Origin: Molossus alvarezi
Lineage: Eukaryota; Chordata; Mammalia; Chiroptera; Molossidae
NCBI GenBank assembly: GCA_037176705.1
Contig: CM073886.1
Span: forward strand, 22,677,501-22,741,500
Direction of reading: 5' to 3'
DNA: 64,000 bases
Below, in pieces: positions 45,471 to 57,234 of the stretch. Every line of letters begins with the position of its first letter. Position 1 is the stretch's first letter. The translations under genes were made by a program, and so were the position numbers. The notes below the pieces were generated by a model that was not told where the DNA came from, did no database searches, and worked only from the letters and a program-made list of their open reading frames with translations.

Positions 45471-46069
45471 CATGTTTGTCTCTGTGAGAGTTAACTAATG
45501 CCAGCTGGTTCATTGATGCAGCATAGAACTAAAAGAGTTGAAACCACCTTCTAGCTCACAGCTCCATCAGACCCCAGCCCCTGAATGTCCAGGGCACTCT
45601 TACAGGCCTGAGACTTGCCCTGCTCTGAGGCAGTCCGTGTCCTTGCTGAGCAGGCCTGCTTGCTGGCAAGGCTGGCAAGGCCTTGCTCGGGCCGACCCAC
45701 ATCCGCCTCTCCACAATGTGACCTGCTGGCAGCGTGCCGCTCTCCAAGAGAACCACCCACTCGTTTAAAGCTGCTGTTGCAACCTTTTCCCCAACCTCCT
45801 CTTTTTCAAGATCTTTCCATTTAAAGAATGTCTTTTACCAAGGGTGATGTGAGAAAGGACTATATGAAGAATCTTTTATTTATAAAAAGACTTCCATGTA
45901 AGTGGTTGTCCATTAGGTGACTTAGTGCTTCTTATTTATCTAAGCTTATGATCAATTTCCTTTACAATTTAGTGTTAGGAAAGTGTTTTTCTTCCTCGAA
46001 GGATTAATACATGTCCTCCATCAGACAATGAAAGCCACATAAACCTTTTCTTTTGGTCATCTTCCAATA

Positions 46070-46180
46070 GCCACTATTTGTCAAACCGTTACTGTGTGCC
46101 AAACTCTCCGTTTTAAATATGTAATACCTCATCTAATCCCCACTGCAACATCTCCACGCAGGTATTATTTCCAAAGAGCC
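46070..46180 (-). repeat. MIR SINE
   Basis: GTTACTGTGTGCCAAACTCT, AATACCTCATCTAATCCCCA and CACGCAGGTATTATTTCC. Confidence 0.65.
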
Positions 46181-46963
46181 CGTGCCAGATGGAATGCCTC
46201 TGAACAGCAGCCATCTTAATAAGCCTTTTCCAGCACTTTTCCCGCCTCCTGTAGCATGTCTGATGTTCATGTCTATCTCCTGTCTCAGGCTTTTATCTTA
46301 AATCACCTCACACCGTTGCAGGAAGCAAATTCTTTACATGAATCCATTCTGAGGTTTTAGATTGGATTTAGTCTTAATTACACTTGTTATATGTGAGTTC
46401 CTTTTCCAACTTTCAAAAATAGTTTTCTTCAAATGCCTCCCTTCTCTTTCTTGGAGTTAGCTTTTGCCTTTAGGAACCAGAAATGCTTCAGAGACATACA
46501 GATGGGTGCTAATGACTCCCCCTTCTTAAGAGAAACAAGGGAGAAATTGGTTCATAGATGTGTCAATCTATCTACTATGATGCCGGGTGGCATAAAAACT
46601 TGGGGTTGTTATCACTGGCTTCTCAGAAGCAAGAATGTTGGAGTTTGACTGCTGGGTTTCCCACGGCCCCTTGAGGAGGCTGATGCAAGGCCTCCTGTGG
46701 ATGGCACCATCACCACCACCAGCATCGCTCCTTCTGAACGCTCTATGCTTCCCACGCTGTCTGCTCCTGCTATGCCTGTTCTGGTCTGTGTCCATCCTTG
46801 ACTGTCTTAGACTGGGATGGCTGATGGTCTCCTCAGAGCAAAAGCAAAGTCAAAATTTGGGTTGGGGGGCCTCTTGTGAATGACACATGGATCCCACAGC
46901 TTCTGAGCAGTCGCCCCCCTCCTTAACCTAACAAGCCATTTTCTTTCACCTCCGCCCCTGCAG

Positions 46964-47168
46964 GACATGCAGGTGACTGGTGTGGAAGATGACAGCCGTG
47001 CCCTGAATATCACCATCCACAAGCCTGCGTCTAGTCCCCACTCCAAGCCCTTCCCCATCCTCCAGGCCACCTTTGTCTTCTCGGACCACATCCGCTGCAT
47101 CATTGCCAAGCAGCGCCTGGCCAAGGGCCGCATTCAGGCAAGGCGCATGAAGATGCAGAGGATAGCTG
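46964..47168 (+). CDS. CLEC16A: CLEC16A coding exon (probably human exon 21)
   Basis: This internal coding exon continues in frame from the exon at 44599-44750. It starts after CCCCTGCAG and ends at the strong donor CTG|GTGAGT. It holds 68 codons plus one base. The peptide begins DMQVTGVEDDSRALNITIHK, continues with a short Ser/Pro linker (PASSPHSKPF) and a strand-like segment (ILQATFVFS), and ends in a strongly basic helix (AKQRLAKGRIQARRMKMQRI). In CLEC16A this part follows the helical N-terminal half. I infer that this exon and the one before it form one small beta-rich module closed by the basic helix, which may bind membrane or a partner. The 205-bp exon cannot be skipped alone without a frameshift. 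Together with the previous exon it makes 357 bp bounded by phase 1 introns, so loss of the pair would keep the frame. Confidence 0.96.
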
Positions 47169-48864
47169 GTGAGTGCTTGGTCCTGGCGCAGTGTCCTCTG
47201 AGCCCTCGGGGGCAGAAGCAGCCATAGGGCTGCCATCGTGTTTCTCACATTGACCTTGAGAACCCCTATAACTCCTCCAGTAAAGAATACATATGGTTTG
47301 GGAATTAATTGTGTTTTGGTGAAAGAAGGAGAATCTGCTCAGTATTTCCCACTTCTTATGTACTTGATTTCTAGAGAGTTTCTAGGGCTTTGTGGAAGAG
47401 GAGGAGAGCTCTCCCGACCAGGGAAGAGGCCATGAACAGGCAGGCATCAGTGTGGGACAACTGTTCTCACTTCTGCACACGGATATTCTCCAGCTAACAT
47501 TTACAAAATGCTTCCACATTTGTGTACTGCCTTTGATTCTTAAAATAATCCTTGAGATCAGTAGGGCATGTTCTGCCCACATTATAGAAGAACAAACTGA
47601 GGCTCAGTGACTTGCCCCACGTCACACAGGCAGCTAGTTAGAAGAACCCAAATGCAGAACTTCCTACTCTAACACCCACCTCTTCCCAGCTCTCATGAGA
47701 GTTCGCCTTGCTTGGTGAGAGAGCCAGGACCCAGCCTGAAATCAGAAGTTGTACATTTCACAGGGATTGTGGAGAATTTGGGAGGATGCCCACTCCTGCC
47801 CAGTGTCGGGAAGTCCCCAGCTTTCTTAGAAGTAAAGGCACTGAGATGAGGGTGTTCCAGTCATCAGGGCGGAAGGCATAGCATTTTCCTTGGGGAAAAG
47901 GCATCCTATCAACTACCAAAAGTATCAAGTTTTTCTGAAGACACCAGCGCCTTTTGGTCCAGTGCTGATGTTCTTTCTGGTGTGGTCTCTAGGAGGCTTC
48001 CCAGCCCACTGGGGAGGAAGAGACCTTTCTTAACTAAAAATAAAGATGCGGAGGGCAGGGTTTCTGGATGCTGTGGACTGTTCTTTCTGCACATGCCTTG
48101 TTGATTTGTGCAGGCCTGCATCCCAGAGAGTCCTCATCTTACTTCTCACTTAGCCGAAACTTGGCCTGCAAATCATTACAGAAGCATTTATAATGTGCAA
48201 AGTGACTTAAATCATTCAGTCCTTTCCTTGAAGATTTATTTTTCAGAGGTTTTTTTGTTTTTTTTTTTTTTTAAATGTAAAGCAGTTTCTCACAGCTGCC
48301 ACGGAGGCTAAATATTTCATTTGAAAATTGAGAATTATGCCATAAAGTGGCTCTGAGAACTAACGCCTTGGGTATTTCTTCAATTGATTTTTAAAAGCCC
48401 CTTCAAATTGCTATATCATAAGATTTGTTTATGGACGGGAGGAAGCAGTTGTGACAGATAAGCACACACTCATAAATAGACACACATGTATCTTCTTCCC
48501 CACATGCACATATATGTGAACTTTCAGGGCAGAATTGGCCCCATTTGCCTTGGGGTCTGAGACTGGACCTCAGGCTAAGCCTCGGCCTTGTACGTGTGGA
48601 AGCAAGAAGCTCAGGGGGAATCTGGTCCTGTGTCCATTTCCGAATCCCTCACCAGGTACATGCTATGTTTTGAGGCTCGGGCAGGACCTATGGTGTCACA
48701 CTGCTTTCCCTGGCTTAAGGCTGCCAGTTACTTGCTTGGCATCGCCCAAGGGATGTGCCTTGCAGGGCCTTGGCCACTTTAGCTACAACTGCCCCACCCA
48801 AAGTCTCATCACCTACATTCTTGTCCCACGCCCGAAGCATGACCATAGGTTTGTTTGAACATAG
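47169..48864 (+). other. CLEC16A: CLEC16A intron, 1,696 bp
   Basis: Starts with the strong donor GTGAGT and ends with a weak acceptor (AACATAG). Phase 1. It holds a MIR at about 47485-47680 and a T-tract near 48250-48272; about 47690-48240 and 48300-48850 show no repeat I can name. Confidence 0.92.
47485..47680 (-). repeat. MIR SINE
   Basis: TACAAAATGCTTCCACATTT, AATAATCCTTGAGATCAGTA, ACAAACTGAGGCTCAGTGAC and CCACGTCACACAGGCAGCTA. Confidence 0.85.
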
Positions 48865-49032
48865 CCCTCTTGGACCTTCCGATCCAGCCAACTACTGAAG
48901 TCCTTGGATTTGGACTCGGCTCCTCCTCTTCCTCCCAGCACCTGCCTTTCCGATTCTACGACCAGAGCCGCCGAGGCAGCAGTGACCCCACAGTGCAGCG
49001 ATCTGTGTTCGCGTCCGTGGACAAGGTGCCAG
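48865..49032 (+). CDS. CLEC16A: CLEC16A coding exon (probably human exon 22)
   Basis: This is the third in-frame coding exon. It starts after ATAG (to 48864). Its first two bases join the last G of the previous exon to make an Ala codon, giving RIA-A-LLDLPIQPTTE across the junction. Fifty-five codons follow, then one base before the donor CAG|GTGAGC. It encodes LLDLPIQPTTEVLGFGLG, a run of five serines, QHLPFRFYDQSRRGSSDPTV and QRSVFASVDKVP. This leads into the disordered Ser/Pro-rich C-terminal region of CLEC16A, whose remaining exons lie beyond the window. The exon is 168 bp and symmetric (phase 1 on both sides), so it could be skipped in frame. Its acceptor is poor: few pyrimidines, and a competing AG at 48847-48848. 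From memory, human CLEC16A has a less uniform serine run here; that comparison needs an alignment. Confidence 0.95.
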
Positions 49033-49793
49033 GTGAGCCGGCCCCACCCTGCGCCGCTGCCTGTCCCCCTCCCGCGGGTTCCAGGGCTTCCCCCACCAAG
49101 CCAGTGTAAGCTGCTTCTCCCTTCTCAGAAATCCAGCCAGTTGGGAGCACCAGATAAATTTCTTAGAATTTATCAAAGTCTAGCACAAGGTTAAACACAA
49201 GCCACAGAAAGAAATTTTGGCTTTCTCTTTGGTGTTCTTCTGCCTGGCTTTGGTTTTCCAGAGATTTGTTGGGGATATAGAAGGACTTCTCAGAATTAAG
49301 AAAGATGTTTCTTGGAAATGCTTAGATGATTAGTAATGAGGTTGTGGGAGAGTAATTTCCTTCTCCATGTAGGATGACTAGAAAGAGATTGTGTGTGGTT
49401 CCTGCTACAACCCTCTAAAGAAGTGAGACTTCAGAGAAGGCCCGGCTGCTGCCCCCAGGGAGGCTGCTGGTGTCTCCTATCTGGCAGCCTCTCTAACCAC
49501 TTTCACCGAAGCTCCTTTCTAACCCCTCCTTCCCTCTCCCAAAAAGGAAACATGAATAGAAAGTTCGAGGTTGCCTTGGAAGAGCAAAAAGAGCTGCTCC
49601 AGAAGGGCAGGCTCTCCCCTTCCTGTTCTGACACTTCTGATTTAAGTAAATCCAAATGCACCCCTACCCCCCGAAAGAGAATTTTGCTCTTCATTGCAAA
49701 ACTTCAGAAAATAGGCCCTGCGTCTCCTGTAACTTAACCTCCCCACTTTAGGGTTTTGAACATCCATCGCAAATGTTGCAAAATGTTTTCTAA
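49033..49793. other. No recognisable repeat
   Basis: Unassigned intron. The open frame at 49393-49737 has no recognisable domain. Confidence 0.4.
49107..49109 (+). other. CLEC16A: First in-frame stop if the intron after exon 48865-49032 is retained
   Basis: Reading on from the exon through the unspliced donor gives 25 further codons (start GEPAPPCAAACPPPAGS, end TKPV) and then TAA. An intron-retention or early-polyadenylation form would end here and lack the C-terminal Ser/Pro-rich region. I saw no AATAAA within several hundred bases downstream. Confidence 0.4.
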
Positions 49794-49805
49794 AGCAGTT
49801 ATTGA

Positions 49806-50081
49806 GCCCTGGCCAGTGTGGTTCAGTGGTTAGAGTGTTGGCCCTTGAACCGAAGGGTCACAGGTTCGATTCCCCATCAAGGGCATGTACCTGGGTTTCA
49901 GATTCATTCCCCAGCCCCAGTCAGGGCACATGCGGGAGGCAACCAATTGATGTGTCTTTCTCACATCAATGTTTCTCTCTCTCTCTCTCCCCCACTCCCA
50001 GCCCCACCACTCCTTCCCTTCCACTCTGTCTAAAAATCAGTGGGAAAATATCCTCAAGTGAGGATCAACAACAACGAAAAA
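49806..50081 (+). mobile_element. Ves SINE, full length, diverged body
   Basis: GCCCTGGCCAGTGTGGTTCA head, GGTTCGATTCCCC B box and a body with GTACCTGGGTTTCAGATTCA, intermediate between the two subfamilies. TSD AGCAGTTATTGA / AGCATGTATTGA. Confidence 0.9.
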
Positions 50082-50179
50082 AGCATGTATTGATTTAAGA
50101 AAAAAACATTGCCATAAGCACCTGTCCAAAACCAGGGTCCTTGTTTCCCTTCCACCCCATGATTCTTTCTGTTTTCATT

Positions 50180-50700
50180 CTTTGGCTTGCTTAATTCATT
50201 TTAGAAATTATATACTGTAAGCATATGGTATTTAAGAATCCAAACAGGACATGATAAAATGAAAAATAAGTCTACCTGGCCCTAGAAGTAACCACTTTTA
50301 ACAATTTCTTTACATATCCTTCCAGAAATGTTTCTTTGTATGTCATATATATGTCTTTGCTTGTCTGTTTTTACACCTGGGTTATACCATATACGTGATT
50401 CTGCGCCTGGCCGGTTTTATTAATAAGGCAGCATTACATGTTAGCACATATAAATCTACTTCATGCTCATTAACTGTTGGTATTGTATGATTTGGAGGGA
50501 CCAAAAAAAATATTTTATAACATTTGGTGTTATTGGCCGTTTGGGACATTTTCAATGTTTAGCTCTTACAGTGTCACCATCCACATCCTCGGGTTATCTG
50601 TGTAATTGTGCAAACCTCAGGTATCTGTGAGATAGATTTCCAGTGATGGATCTGCCATCAAAGGGGAGGTTTTTCATCTTGATACATGTAGTCCCATCAC
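50180..50700. repeat. Old L1-derived remnant
   Basis: AGTAACCACTTTTAACAATT, CATATCCTTCCAGAAATGTT, TTATTGGCCGTTTGGGACAT and GAGATAGATTTCCAGTGATG keep old-L1 order. Confidence 0.5.
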
Positions 50701-51889
50701 GCACGCTGGAAAACGTGCACAGCTCACGCTTCCACCCAAGCCGGAGCTGTTTTCATTCTTAGAACCGGTGTTAGTCTACGAGACTGGTTGTAGCACTGCC
50801 TGTTCAGCTGTGAAGTGTGAGATGATTCCGCCTGCTCCAGGGTCAGAAGGGTTCTTGGTTACACATTCTCCAGGTTGCTTTGGGTTCTGTAGAGAGAGTC
50901 ACTAAATAAATATAAATGATGACCATGAGTCTGGGTTAACTAAACACAGATTTTTTTTCTTTCTTCCTTTCTATCATTCTTTTTATACACAGTTGTGATT
51001 TTATTACATTTATAAGCACAACTTTGTAATTTTTTATTAAGATATAATTGACATATAACATTATATTAGTTAAGAAATCATTTCTTTAGGGTCATTGGGG
51101 CTTCCTTCAGCTCGGGATCTAGTGGGTTAAGGAGAATAGCCCTGGCCTGTTTCCGCTCCATTCTTTTTGAAACAAGACGAGTGTAAATAAATAGAGCCAA
51201 ATGTCACATTCTTCAGCATCTGCATAATCATCTTTCTGTTTGCAACAGGCTTTACAATGACTTATTACTTACTTCTCCCACCCTGCCTGGGCTCTAGAAG
51301 GGTTGCTGTGGGGTCATCCAGTGCTGGGGTGTGGCCATGTCTACAGTGGCCTGCCTGGCAGAAGAGTTGGCACAGCTGGAATGCCCAGTGTCCTGTTGCT
51401 GGTCACAGGGTTGAGTATGTGAAGTTGGCCCAGTTGGAACTCTGGCAAGTCAACGGTAGTTGCTTAAAGGTGGCCATCCACCCTTTGGCTCTCCCTCCCC
51501 TAGAAGTGCCACTCAGGTGTGGGCTGGGGTGGGGACATTCTCACAGATGTGCTTTCCAGGTTAGCTGTCTAGGCCCTTGGATAAAAAGGCCTAGCATCCC
51601 TCCTGCCTTGGCCTGGGATGGAGATGTGACCTAAAGAGCAAAGTAAAACCTTTGAGAATCAGCATCACTCAGAGGAGGGAGAGGAGCTCTCCCTGGCCCC
51701 CAGTCTCCTCCCCACCTGCTGCCTCAGTAGTCGGCCCCACAGCCGCCCAGCATCTTGGAATCATCTGCATCCTGCTCTTCCCTCTCCCACACACACTGGC
51801 CTGCTCTGCTTACAGAATATACCCGTTTCTCTCCCCTCCCAGTCACCAGCATCCCCAGCATTCTCTGGCTCTCAGTCTCATCCTCTCCC
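50701..51889. other. Mostly unassigned; L1-like text at about 51010-51090
   Basis: TTTATTAAGATATAATTGAC and ATATAACATTATATTAGTTA are typical of old L1s. No other family seen. Confidence 0.4.
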
Positions 51890-52905
51890 TCCCATTCAGC
51901 CAGAGGGATATTTCTAGACAGAAATCAGATCATACTATGCCCCTGCCTGCAACCCTCCAGTAGCTTCCAGCTGCACTTAGAACAAAAGCCAGATCTCCCA
52001 CTCTGATCCTGCGTGATCACTGTGAGATCGGCCCCCGCTGTCCCCTCAGATGCAGTTCCCGTACCGCATGGTCACACCATCCCCAACTGCTCTCTGAGTC
52101 AGCACTTGCCAAAATTTTGGCCTCAGGGCCCCCTTATACTCTTTGCAAAAGTATTGAGGAACCCAAAGAACTTTGGTTGATATGGATTATATCTATTGAT
52201 ATTTCAGGATAAGAAATGAAAACTGAGAAATGCTTTAAGTATTTACTTATCTATTTAAGGAACATAAACCCATCACATGTAAACAGAAATGACATTTTTT
52301 TACGAGCAACACCTTTTTCTAAAACAGAAACAAAAAACGAGTGTTCTATATTTTTGCAAATCTCTACTATCTGGCTTTATAGAAGACAGCTGGATTCTCG
52401 TGTCTGTTTCTGCTTTCCATCTGTTGCGATAGCATACATTATGTGGCCTCTGGAAAACTGTACTCCTGGGAGAATGGAAGTAAAAGGAAAATGCTGTCTT
52501 GTTATTTTTATGACAGTAGTTCTGACTCTGGGAAGCCCTGCCTGGAAACCACTACTCTAAGTCACTGAATTCTCCTGCCTCAGGACCTTTGGCATTGGAT
52601 GTTCTTCTTCAGGTTTGTGTGGCTGTTCCCTACTAATTACTCAGGCCTCGGTTTCCTCAGAGAGGCCTTTCCTGATCACCCCCTCCCCAGAAAGGTTACC
52701 CCCTCCCTCCATCACTTTAACCTGGTTTATTTGCTGTGACCCTGGGTTCCTTACCTGGCCAACGTATCTGTGTAACTGTTCATGGTCTTTCTCCCCCATG
52801 GAGAATGTCACTTCTGTGGGGACCTGGTCTGTCCTGTTCCCCCTGTATCTCAGTGCCTAGTGCTGTGCCTTCATTCAGTAGTCGTTGAATGAAGAATGAG
52901 CACAG
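51890..52905 (+). repeat. L2 LINE split by a DNA transposon
   Basis: ATCAGATCATACTATGCCCC, AACCCTCCAGTAGCTTCCAG and CTTAGAACAAAAGCCAGATC lie before the break at 52100. CTCAGAGAGGCCTTTCCTGA, CAGTGCCTAGTGCTGTGCCT and TAGTCGTTGAATGAAGAATG lie after 52562, in the same orientation and order. Confidence 0.8.
52100..52554. mobile_element. hAT-Charlie-type non-autonomous element inserted in L2
   Basis: Flanked by an 8-bp TSD, CTCTGAGT (52092-52099) / CTCTAAGT (52555-52562), as expected for hAT. Contains GGATTATATCTATTGATATT, TTTTTGCAAATCTCTACTAT and ATAGAAGACAGCTGGATTCT, common in a mammalian MER family. No transposase frame. Confidence 0.75.
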
Positions 52906-54149
52906 CATTCTCACCTAATACCTTCTCCATGTATGAACACCAGGAGGATGAGGAAATTCCCTCTGGGGCCCTAGACATTGGGTTTAGTCTGTGGCACTTT
53001 AACAAGGGAACACGAGGGAACCAAGACCCCAGGTGCAGCATTCCTCTGTTTAATTTTTGTCACTGAAGTGAGCGAGATATGCTTCCTGGGAGGGCAGATG
53101 CACTGGGTGGTAGATTTGGGTCGGTTGCATATCAACTGAATTTCACTGCCCTCTCTTTTCTCAGAGGTTTGCAAAAGCCAAAGAGTGGGCTGGAGAGAGT
53201 CATCAGAAGCACGGCCCAGGTTTGCCTCCATGCTGTGGCCCGTGAGCAGTATTGCTCTGTCCCTCGCCATAGGCTGCCACAGGCTGGTGGGGTCCTCCCT
53301 CTGGCCACCTGCCTCGGGGTGACTGCTGGAGGAGCTATCCCTGTCATGGCACGTTTTCCAGTTTTATCTTCCCCAGTAATTGTCATAGAGCAGTTTGTCT
53401 CCCCTGTAGAAGCTATAAATGATTATATTTGATGAAAATACGCCTTTCATTTCCTTGGAAGAGATATTAAAGTAGAATATAAATCAGGGCTAATAGATGA
53501 CTAGCCATTTCGGTATCTTTTTCTTCTTACATTTGGCTTGGAAAGAAATCACAAATTCTATTTATTGGCTGGTTTTATGTTGATGGCTCTTGCCCCCACA
53601 GAGTGTTTGGCTCCGTGAGGGTTAGAGGCTTGTGCGTGTGCCTGGCGTGGGAGGGAGGGGCTGGTGGTGACCCTCATGTTGGGGTGGGCTGGCAGGCCTG
53701 GTTCTGGAGTCTGGCTTTGAGGCTCAGTGCTTCATGGTTAGAGCCCTCAAGGACCCGTCCACTGACCCACGGTGACAGCCGGTTGCCAGAAACTGCCGAT
53801 GGGAGCGAATGTCCAAATGAGCCTACCAAGGCAGTCTCTACATAAACACCAAGTAGACCAGCAGGCCCCAGGGCAGAAGTTGTTCCTCGGAAGTGACCAG
53901 GGGCAGCAGCCTTGACTTCCACTTCTGGGCTCCTCTGGCCAAGAGGCTGCTCACAGGTGTTTACCTGGTGGTAGGGCAGCAGGCAGAACATCACAGTCTC
54001 TCTTGTTTGGGTCCTTCCGGGCCCTTCCTAGTTCTTACCTAAACAGAAGGACTCTACAACCCAGAGGGCATTACGGGCATGGCCATAGAAATGAACCTTC
54101 CGCACCTTGTTTATCAGTAGCCATGCCCCACCAGCCTTTCAGCTCCAGT
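52906..54149. other. No recognisable repeat
   Basis: Unassigned. About 53390-53560 is AT-rich and lacks repeat signatures. Confidence 0.4.
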
Positions 54150-54470
54150 GACAGTGCTTAAAATCCTCCAACACCTCCTGTCCTCAGCCCCTCTCCATGG
54201 CCATGGGACCTGCACAGTCTGGCCTCGCCACTGCCCCACCAGTCAGCTTGTCTCTCCTCTCCCCTCTTCGCGCGCTCTGCATACCTCAGCCCAGCATTTC
54301 AGCTGCACTGGCTTCTGTCTGCGCCTCACAGGGGCCAGGCACATCCCAGGTAGGACCTCTGTCCTCATGCTTCCCCGGGACTGGTTCCTTCTCAGCATTC
54401 AGGCCTCTGCTTGCATACCTCTTTGGGGCCTTCTTGGGGGGGCACCCCACTCCCAGCCCTCTCTGAGCAG
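54150..54470 (+). repeat. L2 LINE fragment
   Basis: CAGTGCTTAAAATCCTCCAA, GACCTGCACAGTCTGGCCTC, TTTCAGCTGCACTGGCTTCT and GCCTCTGCTTGCATACCTCT. Confidence 0.75.
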
Positions 54471-55784
54471 CAGCTGTTTTTTTTGTTTTGTTTTAATTGA
54501 GGTGAAATTCGCATAACCTAAAACTAAGTTGCCCCATTTGTCTCCACCTGCCTCACTATTCTGCGCTAGCATGGAAGGGCTGGGGCCTGGTCCTCCCCCG
54601 TGCGACAGTGAGAGCGCAGTGCTGAGCCACTGTCCGTGGGGGAGAGACGAGGATTGGTGGAAGGAGGCGGGGCTGGGTGAATTGTTCCCTGGCTCAGACT
54701 GTAAACTCCTGCAGCAGGGGTGGTGCCGTCAGGCTCACACCTGGGTCTGGCACCTGTACCAGTTGGTGGTGGCTCAAGGTGGCAGCTGCATAGTCAGACA
54801 TCATCCTGTCAGGGCCGAGCTCTGCTGTACTCATTTCTTGTCCCAGCTTCTTGTCGTACTGAGGTCACGGAGCCATCTTCTCTGGGCAAACATCTAAGTC
54901 CTTGAGCACAGGAGAGCTGTGCTTTCCGCAGGTGTTATCTGTCTCAGAGGCGAGCACACCCGCCCTCTCAGTCGCTGACCTAGAACACGTAATAGTTCTG
55001 GGGAAGAGCAGCGGCAGTGCCAGGGCCAGCCTCCGGCAGCCAAGGAACTGGAGAAGATGCAGAGGTTACCGTGAGCCTGGAGCAGCCCGCTGACCACAGA
55101 GCCTCCGACTGACATCGGAAAAAGAGCAAAGAAAATCAGTGTTTAATTCACAGACCTCGGTTTTGACTTCAGCCCTGGGTATAACGCACTAGGTGCTAAT
55201 GCCATCTCATGGCAGTGTTTCCCAGAAACTAACTTTTTAGGCCTGTTCTTTTTCTTGTTTCCAGTTATAAACTTGGAGCCAATTCTCTCCTTCCAGCTCC
55301 CAAAAGCAAAAAATACTTTCTTTAGTCACACAGGAAGGAGAGCCTACCTGCCCCCCTCCCTCCAGTGTCCCCACTCCCCGTTAATCTCTCCTAGCCATCT
55401 GCTCCCTGGGCAGAGACTCAGGCCACTTGGGGGGTGGGGGTGAGTTACAGAAACTTGATTCTGACCCTGGGGGCTTTCTTTGTAAAAAAGATAAAAATGT
55501 ATTGAGCTGGGGAGAGGCCTATGTGATATCTGGTCCTTCTTCACATGCAAAAACAGAAAATGGTAAAATCTTTCTTCCGAGCGAGGCTTTGAACTCAGTC
55601 TGTCTGGTCAGCCCCTGAGCCCCTACCACCACACCCTTTAATTCCTGACTCGCTTTTGAATTATCTGAAGTGAACTCTTACTACCTGAGGCCTCACGCTG
55701 TTGGCTTCACCCCTCGGCATGTTTCGGACAGAAAAGTCATCTATTTCTGGAAGTGTGGGGTATAGTTTGACCGGAAGAATTAGC
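54471..55784. other. Mostly unassigned
   Basis: L1-like TTTTAATTGAGGTGAAATTC lies at about 54490. No gene. Confidence 0.4.
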
Positions 55785-55970
55785 TGTGCCAGGTGCTTTG
55801 TATGAATTCATTCTATCCTCTGAACAGCTCTGGAAGCTGGTATCAGTTTCTCTGCTGTACAGATAAGAAACGGAGGCTCAGACGAAGGCCACAGAGATCA
55901 CACGAGGCTGGCTGGGATCCGTGCCTTCACTTCCTGCCTCTAAATCCCATTTGCTTCCAGACTGGCATTG
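55785..55970 (-). repeat. MIR SINE
   Basis: GCCAGGTGCTTTGTATGAAT, CCTCTGAACAGCTCTGGAAG, ACAGATAAGAAACGGAGGCT and CACACGAGGCTGGCTGGGAT. Confidence 0.82.
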
Positions 55971-57234
55971 GTAATGGCTGAGCAGCTTCATGTGATGGTT
56001 CTGCCACCTGCCTCTGCATGTCAGAGGTTGACAGGACAGACCTGCCTTGGAGAGGGGACACTCGGGGTAGCCCTGGCATAGACAGCATTCCCCTTTCCCA
56101 TCCACTTTACCCACACCCGCACATTCTCAAGTCCTTGTTCTCCAGACCCACCTCCATTGGCTCAGGGACAAGCCTGCAAAGCAGTGATATGGAAGGACAG
56201 ACACCCTTTTCCCACAACCACCACTTCCCAGCCAGGCTAGAGGTCACAGGCATGCAAAGGCCAATCCTCACGTTCCTGGCCTGCCATGAAATGAGATTAC
56301 AGAATCCTGCCTGAGCAAAAGCAGCAGGATTTAAGCTCCTTTCAAAACTTTCTGGCAATTGTCTCTAAAATATCAGCCTTCAAATGGTTAGGTCGGGGCT
56401 GTGGGGACCAGGTCCCACTCAAATATCAGCCCAGCTGAACCCATGGGTCCCACTTGCCAGACCTCTTCTCAGAGCACACAGGGCAGAGGACATGGAGCAC
56501 ACTGCCCAGGAAGGAGCCTCACTCCTGAATCAGGGCCCGCAAGGTTTCCTCACTTGGAACATGGCCCCAAAAGACACTTTCCCAATAGAGACACTAGCAC
56601 TTGTTGTCTGCAGAGCCATCTGCTTGCGAAATACAGCACACGGCAGGCAGGCTTTTCCTGGGGGGTAGAGACTGGGAAGAGAAAAGAGTTCTGAAGAATT
56701 GAGTGTTGCCTCACTTCTCAAGGTCATTGCCCACTTCAGACTGCTGAAGTGACTGCGTGCCCAGGAGCTGTACAGTGCATCAGAGAGCAGGAGACACTCC
56801 CAGGCTCCTTGTGGAGAACTGTGCCGGAGGTGCAGGGAGAGACCAGACCCCACCTTCACTCTCCCATTGGACTTTGGTTAGCTTTGGAATGCTCTGTAGG
56901 CTCTGGCGGGCCCCTGCAGGGCAGCCTCACCCGCAACACTGAACAGGCGGGCACGTGCCAGAGCGAGTGTGCGCGCCTGTCCCTGCCTTGGAGGAGGCAG
57001 CATCTGTCCGTTCTCCTGGTGAAGCTTCAGAGTTCCAGGCAAGCACATTTGTTGCAGAACAACTGGGAAAGATAGAAAAGCACCAAGAAAAGAGGAAACA
57101 CTGTATCTCGCACCCTAAGGTGTCCATAAAGTAAACTCTAGTGTCCTTTATCATTGCTCTTTCCGTTCATCCTTTGTTGGGCCTTCTCTTCTCAGCAGCG
57201 GAGTGTTTGCCCAGTTGAGAGTCAGCAGAAGGAG
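55971..57234. other. No recognisable repeat
   Basis: Unassigned intron. Confidence 0.4.

Larger units (their letters stand above)
44751..46963 (+). other. CLEC16A: CLEC16A intron, 2,213 bp
   Basis: Bounded by donor GTACGA and acceptor CCCCTGCAG; phase 0. It contains an L1-derived stretch (about 44885-45470), a MIR (about 46070-46180) and otherwise unassigned sequence. Confidence 0.92.

Noticed and set aside
50402..50418. CGCCTGGCCGGTTTTATT as a Ves fragment
   Set aside because: Only about a dozen bases match the Ves start, with no B box, tail or TSD.
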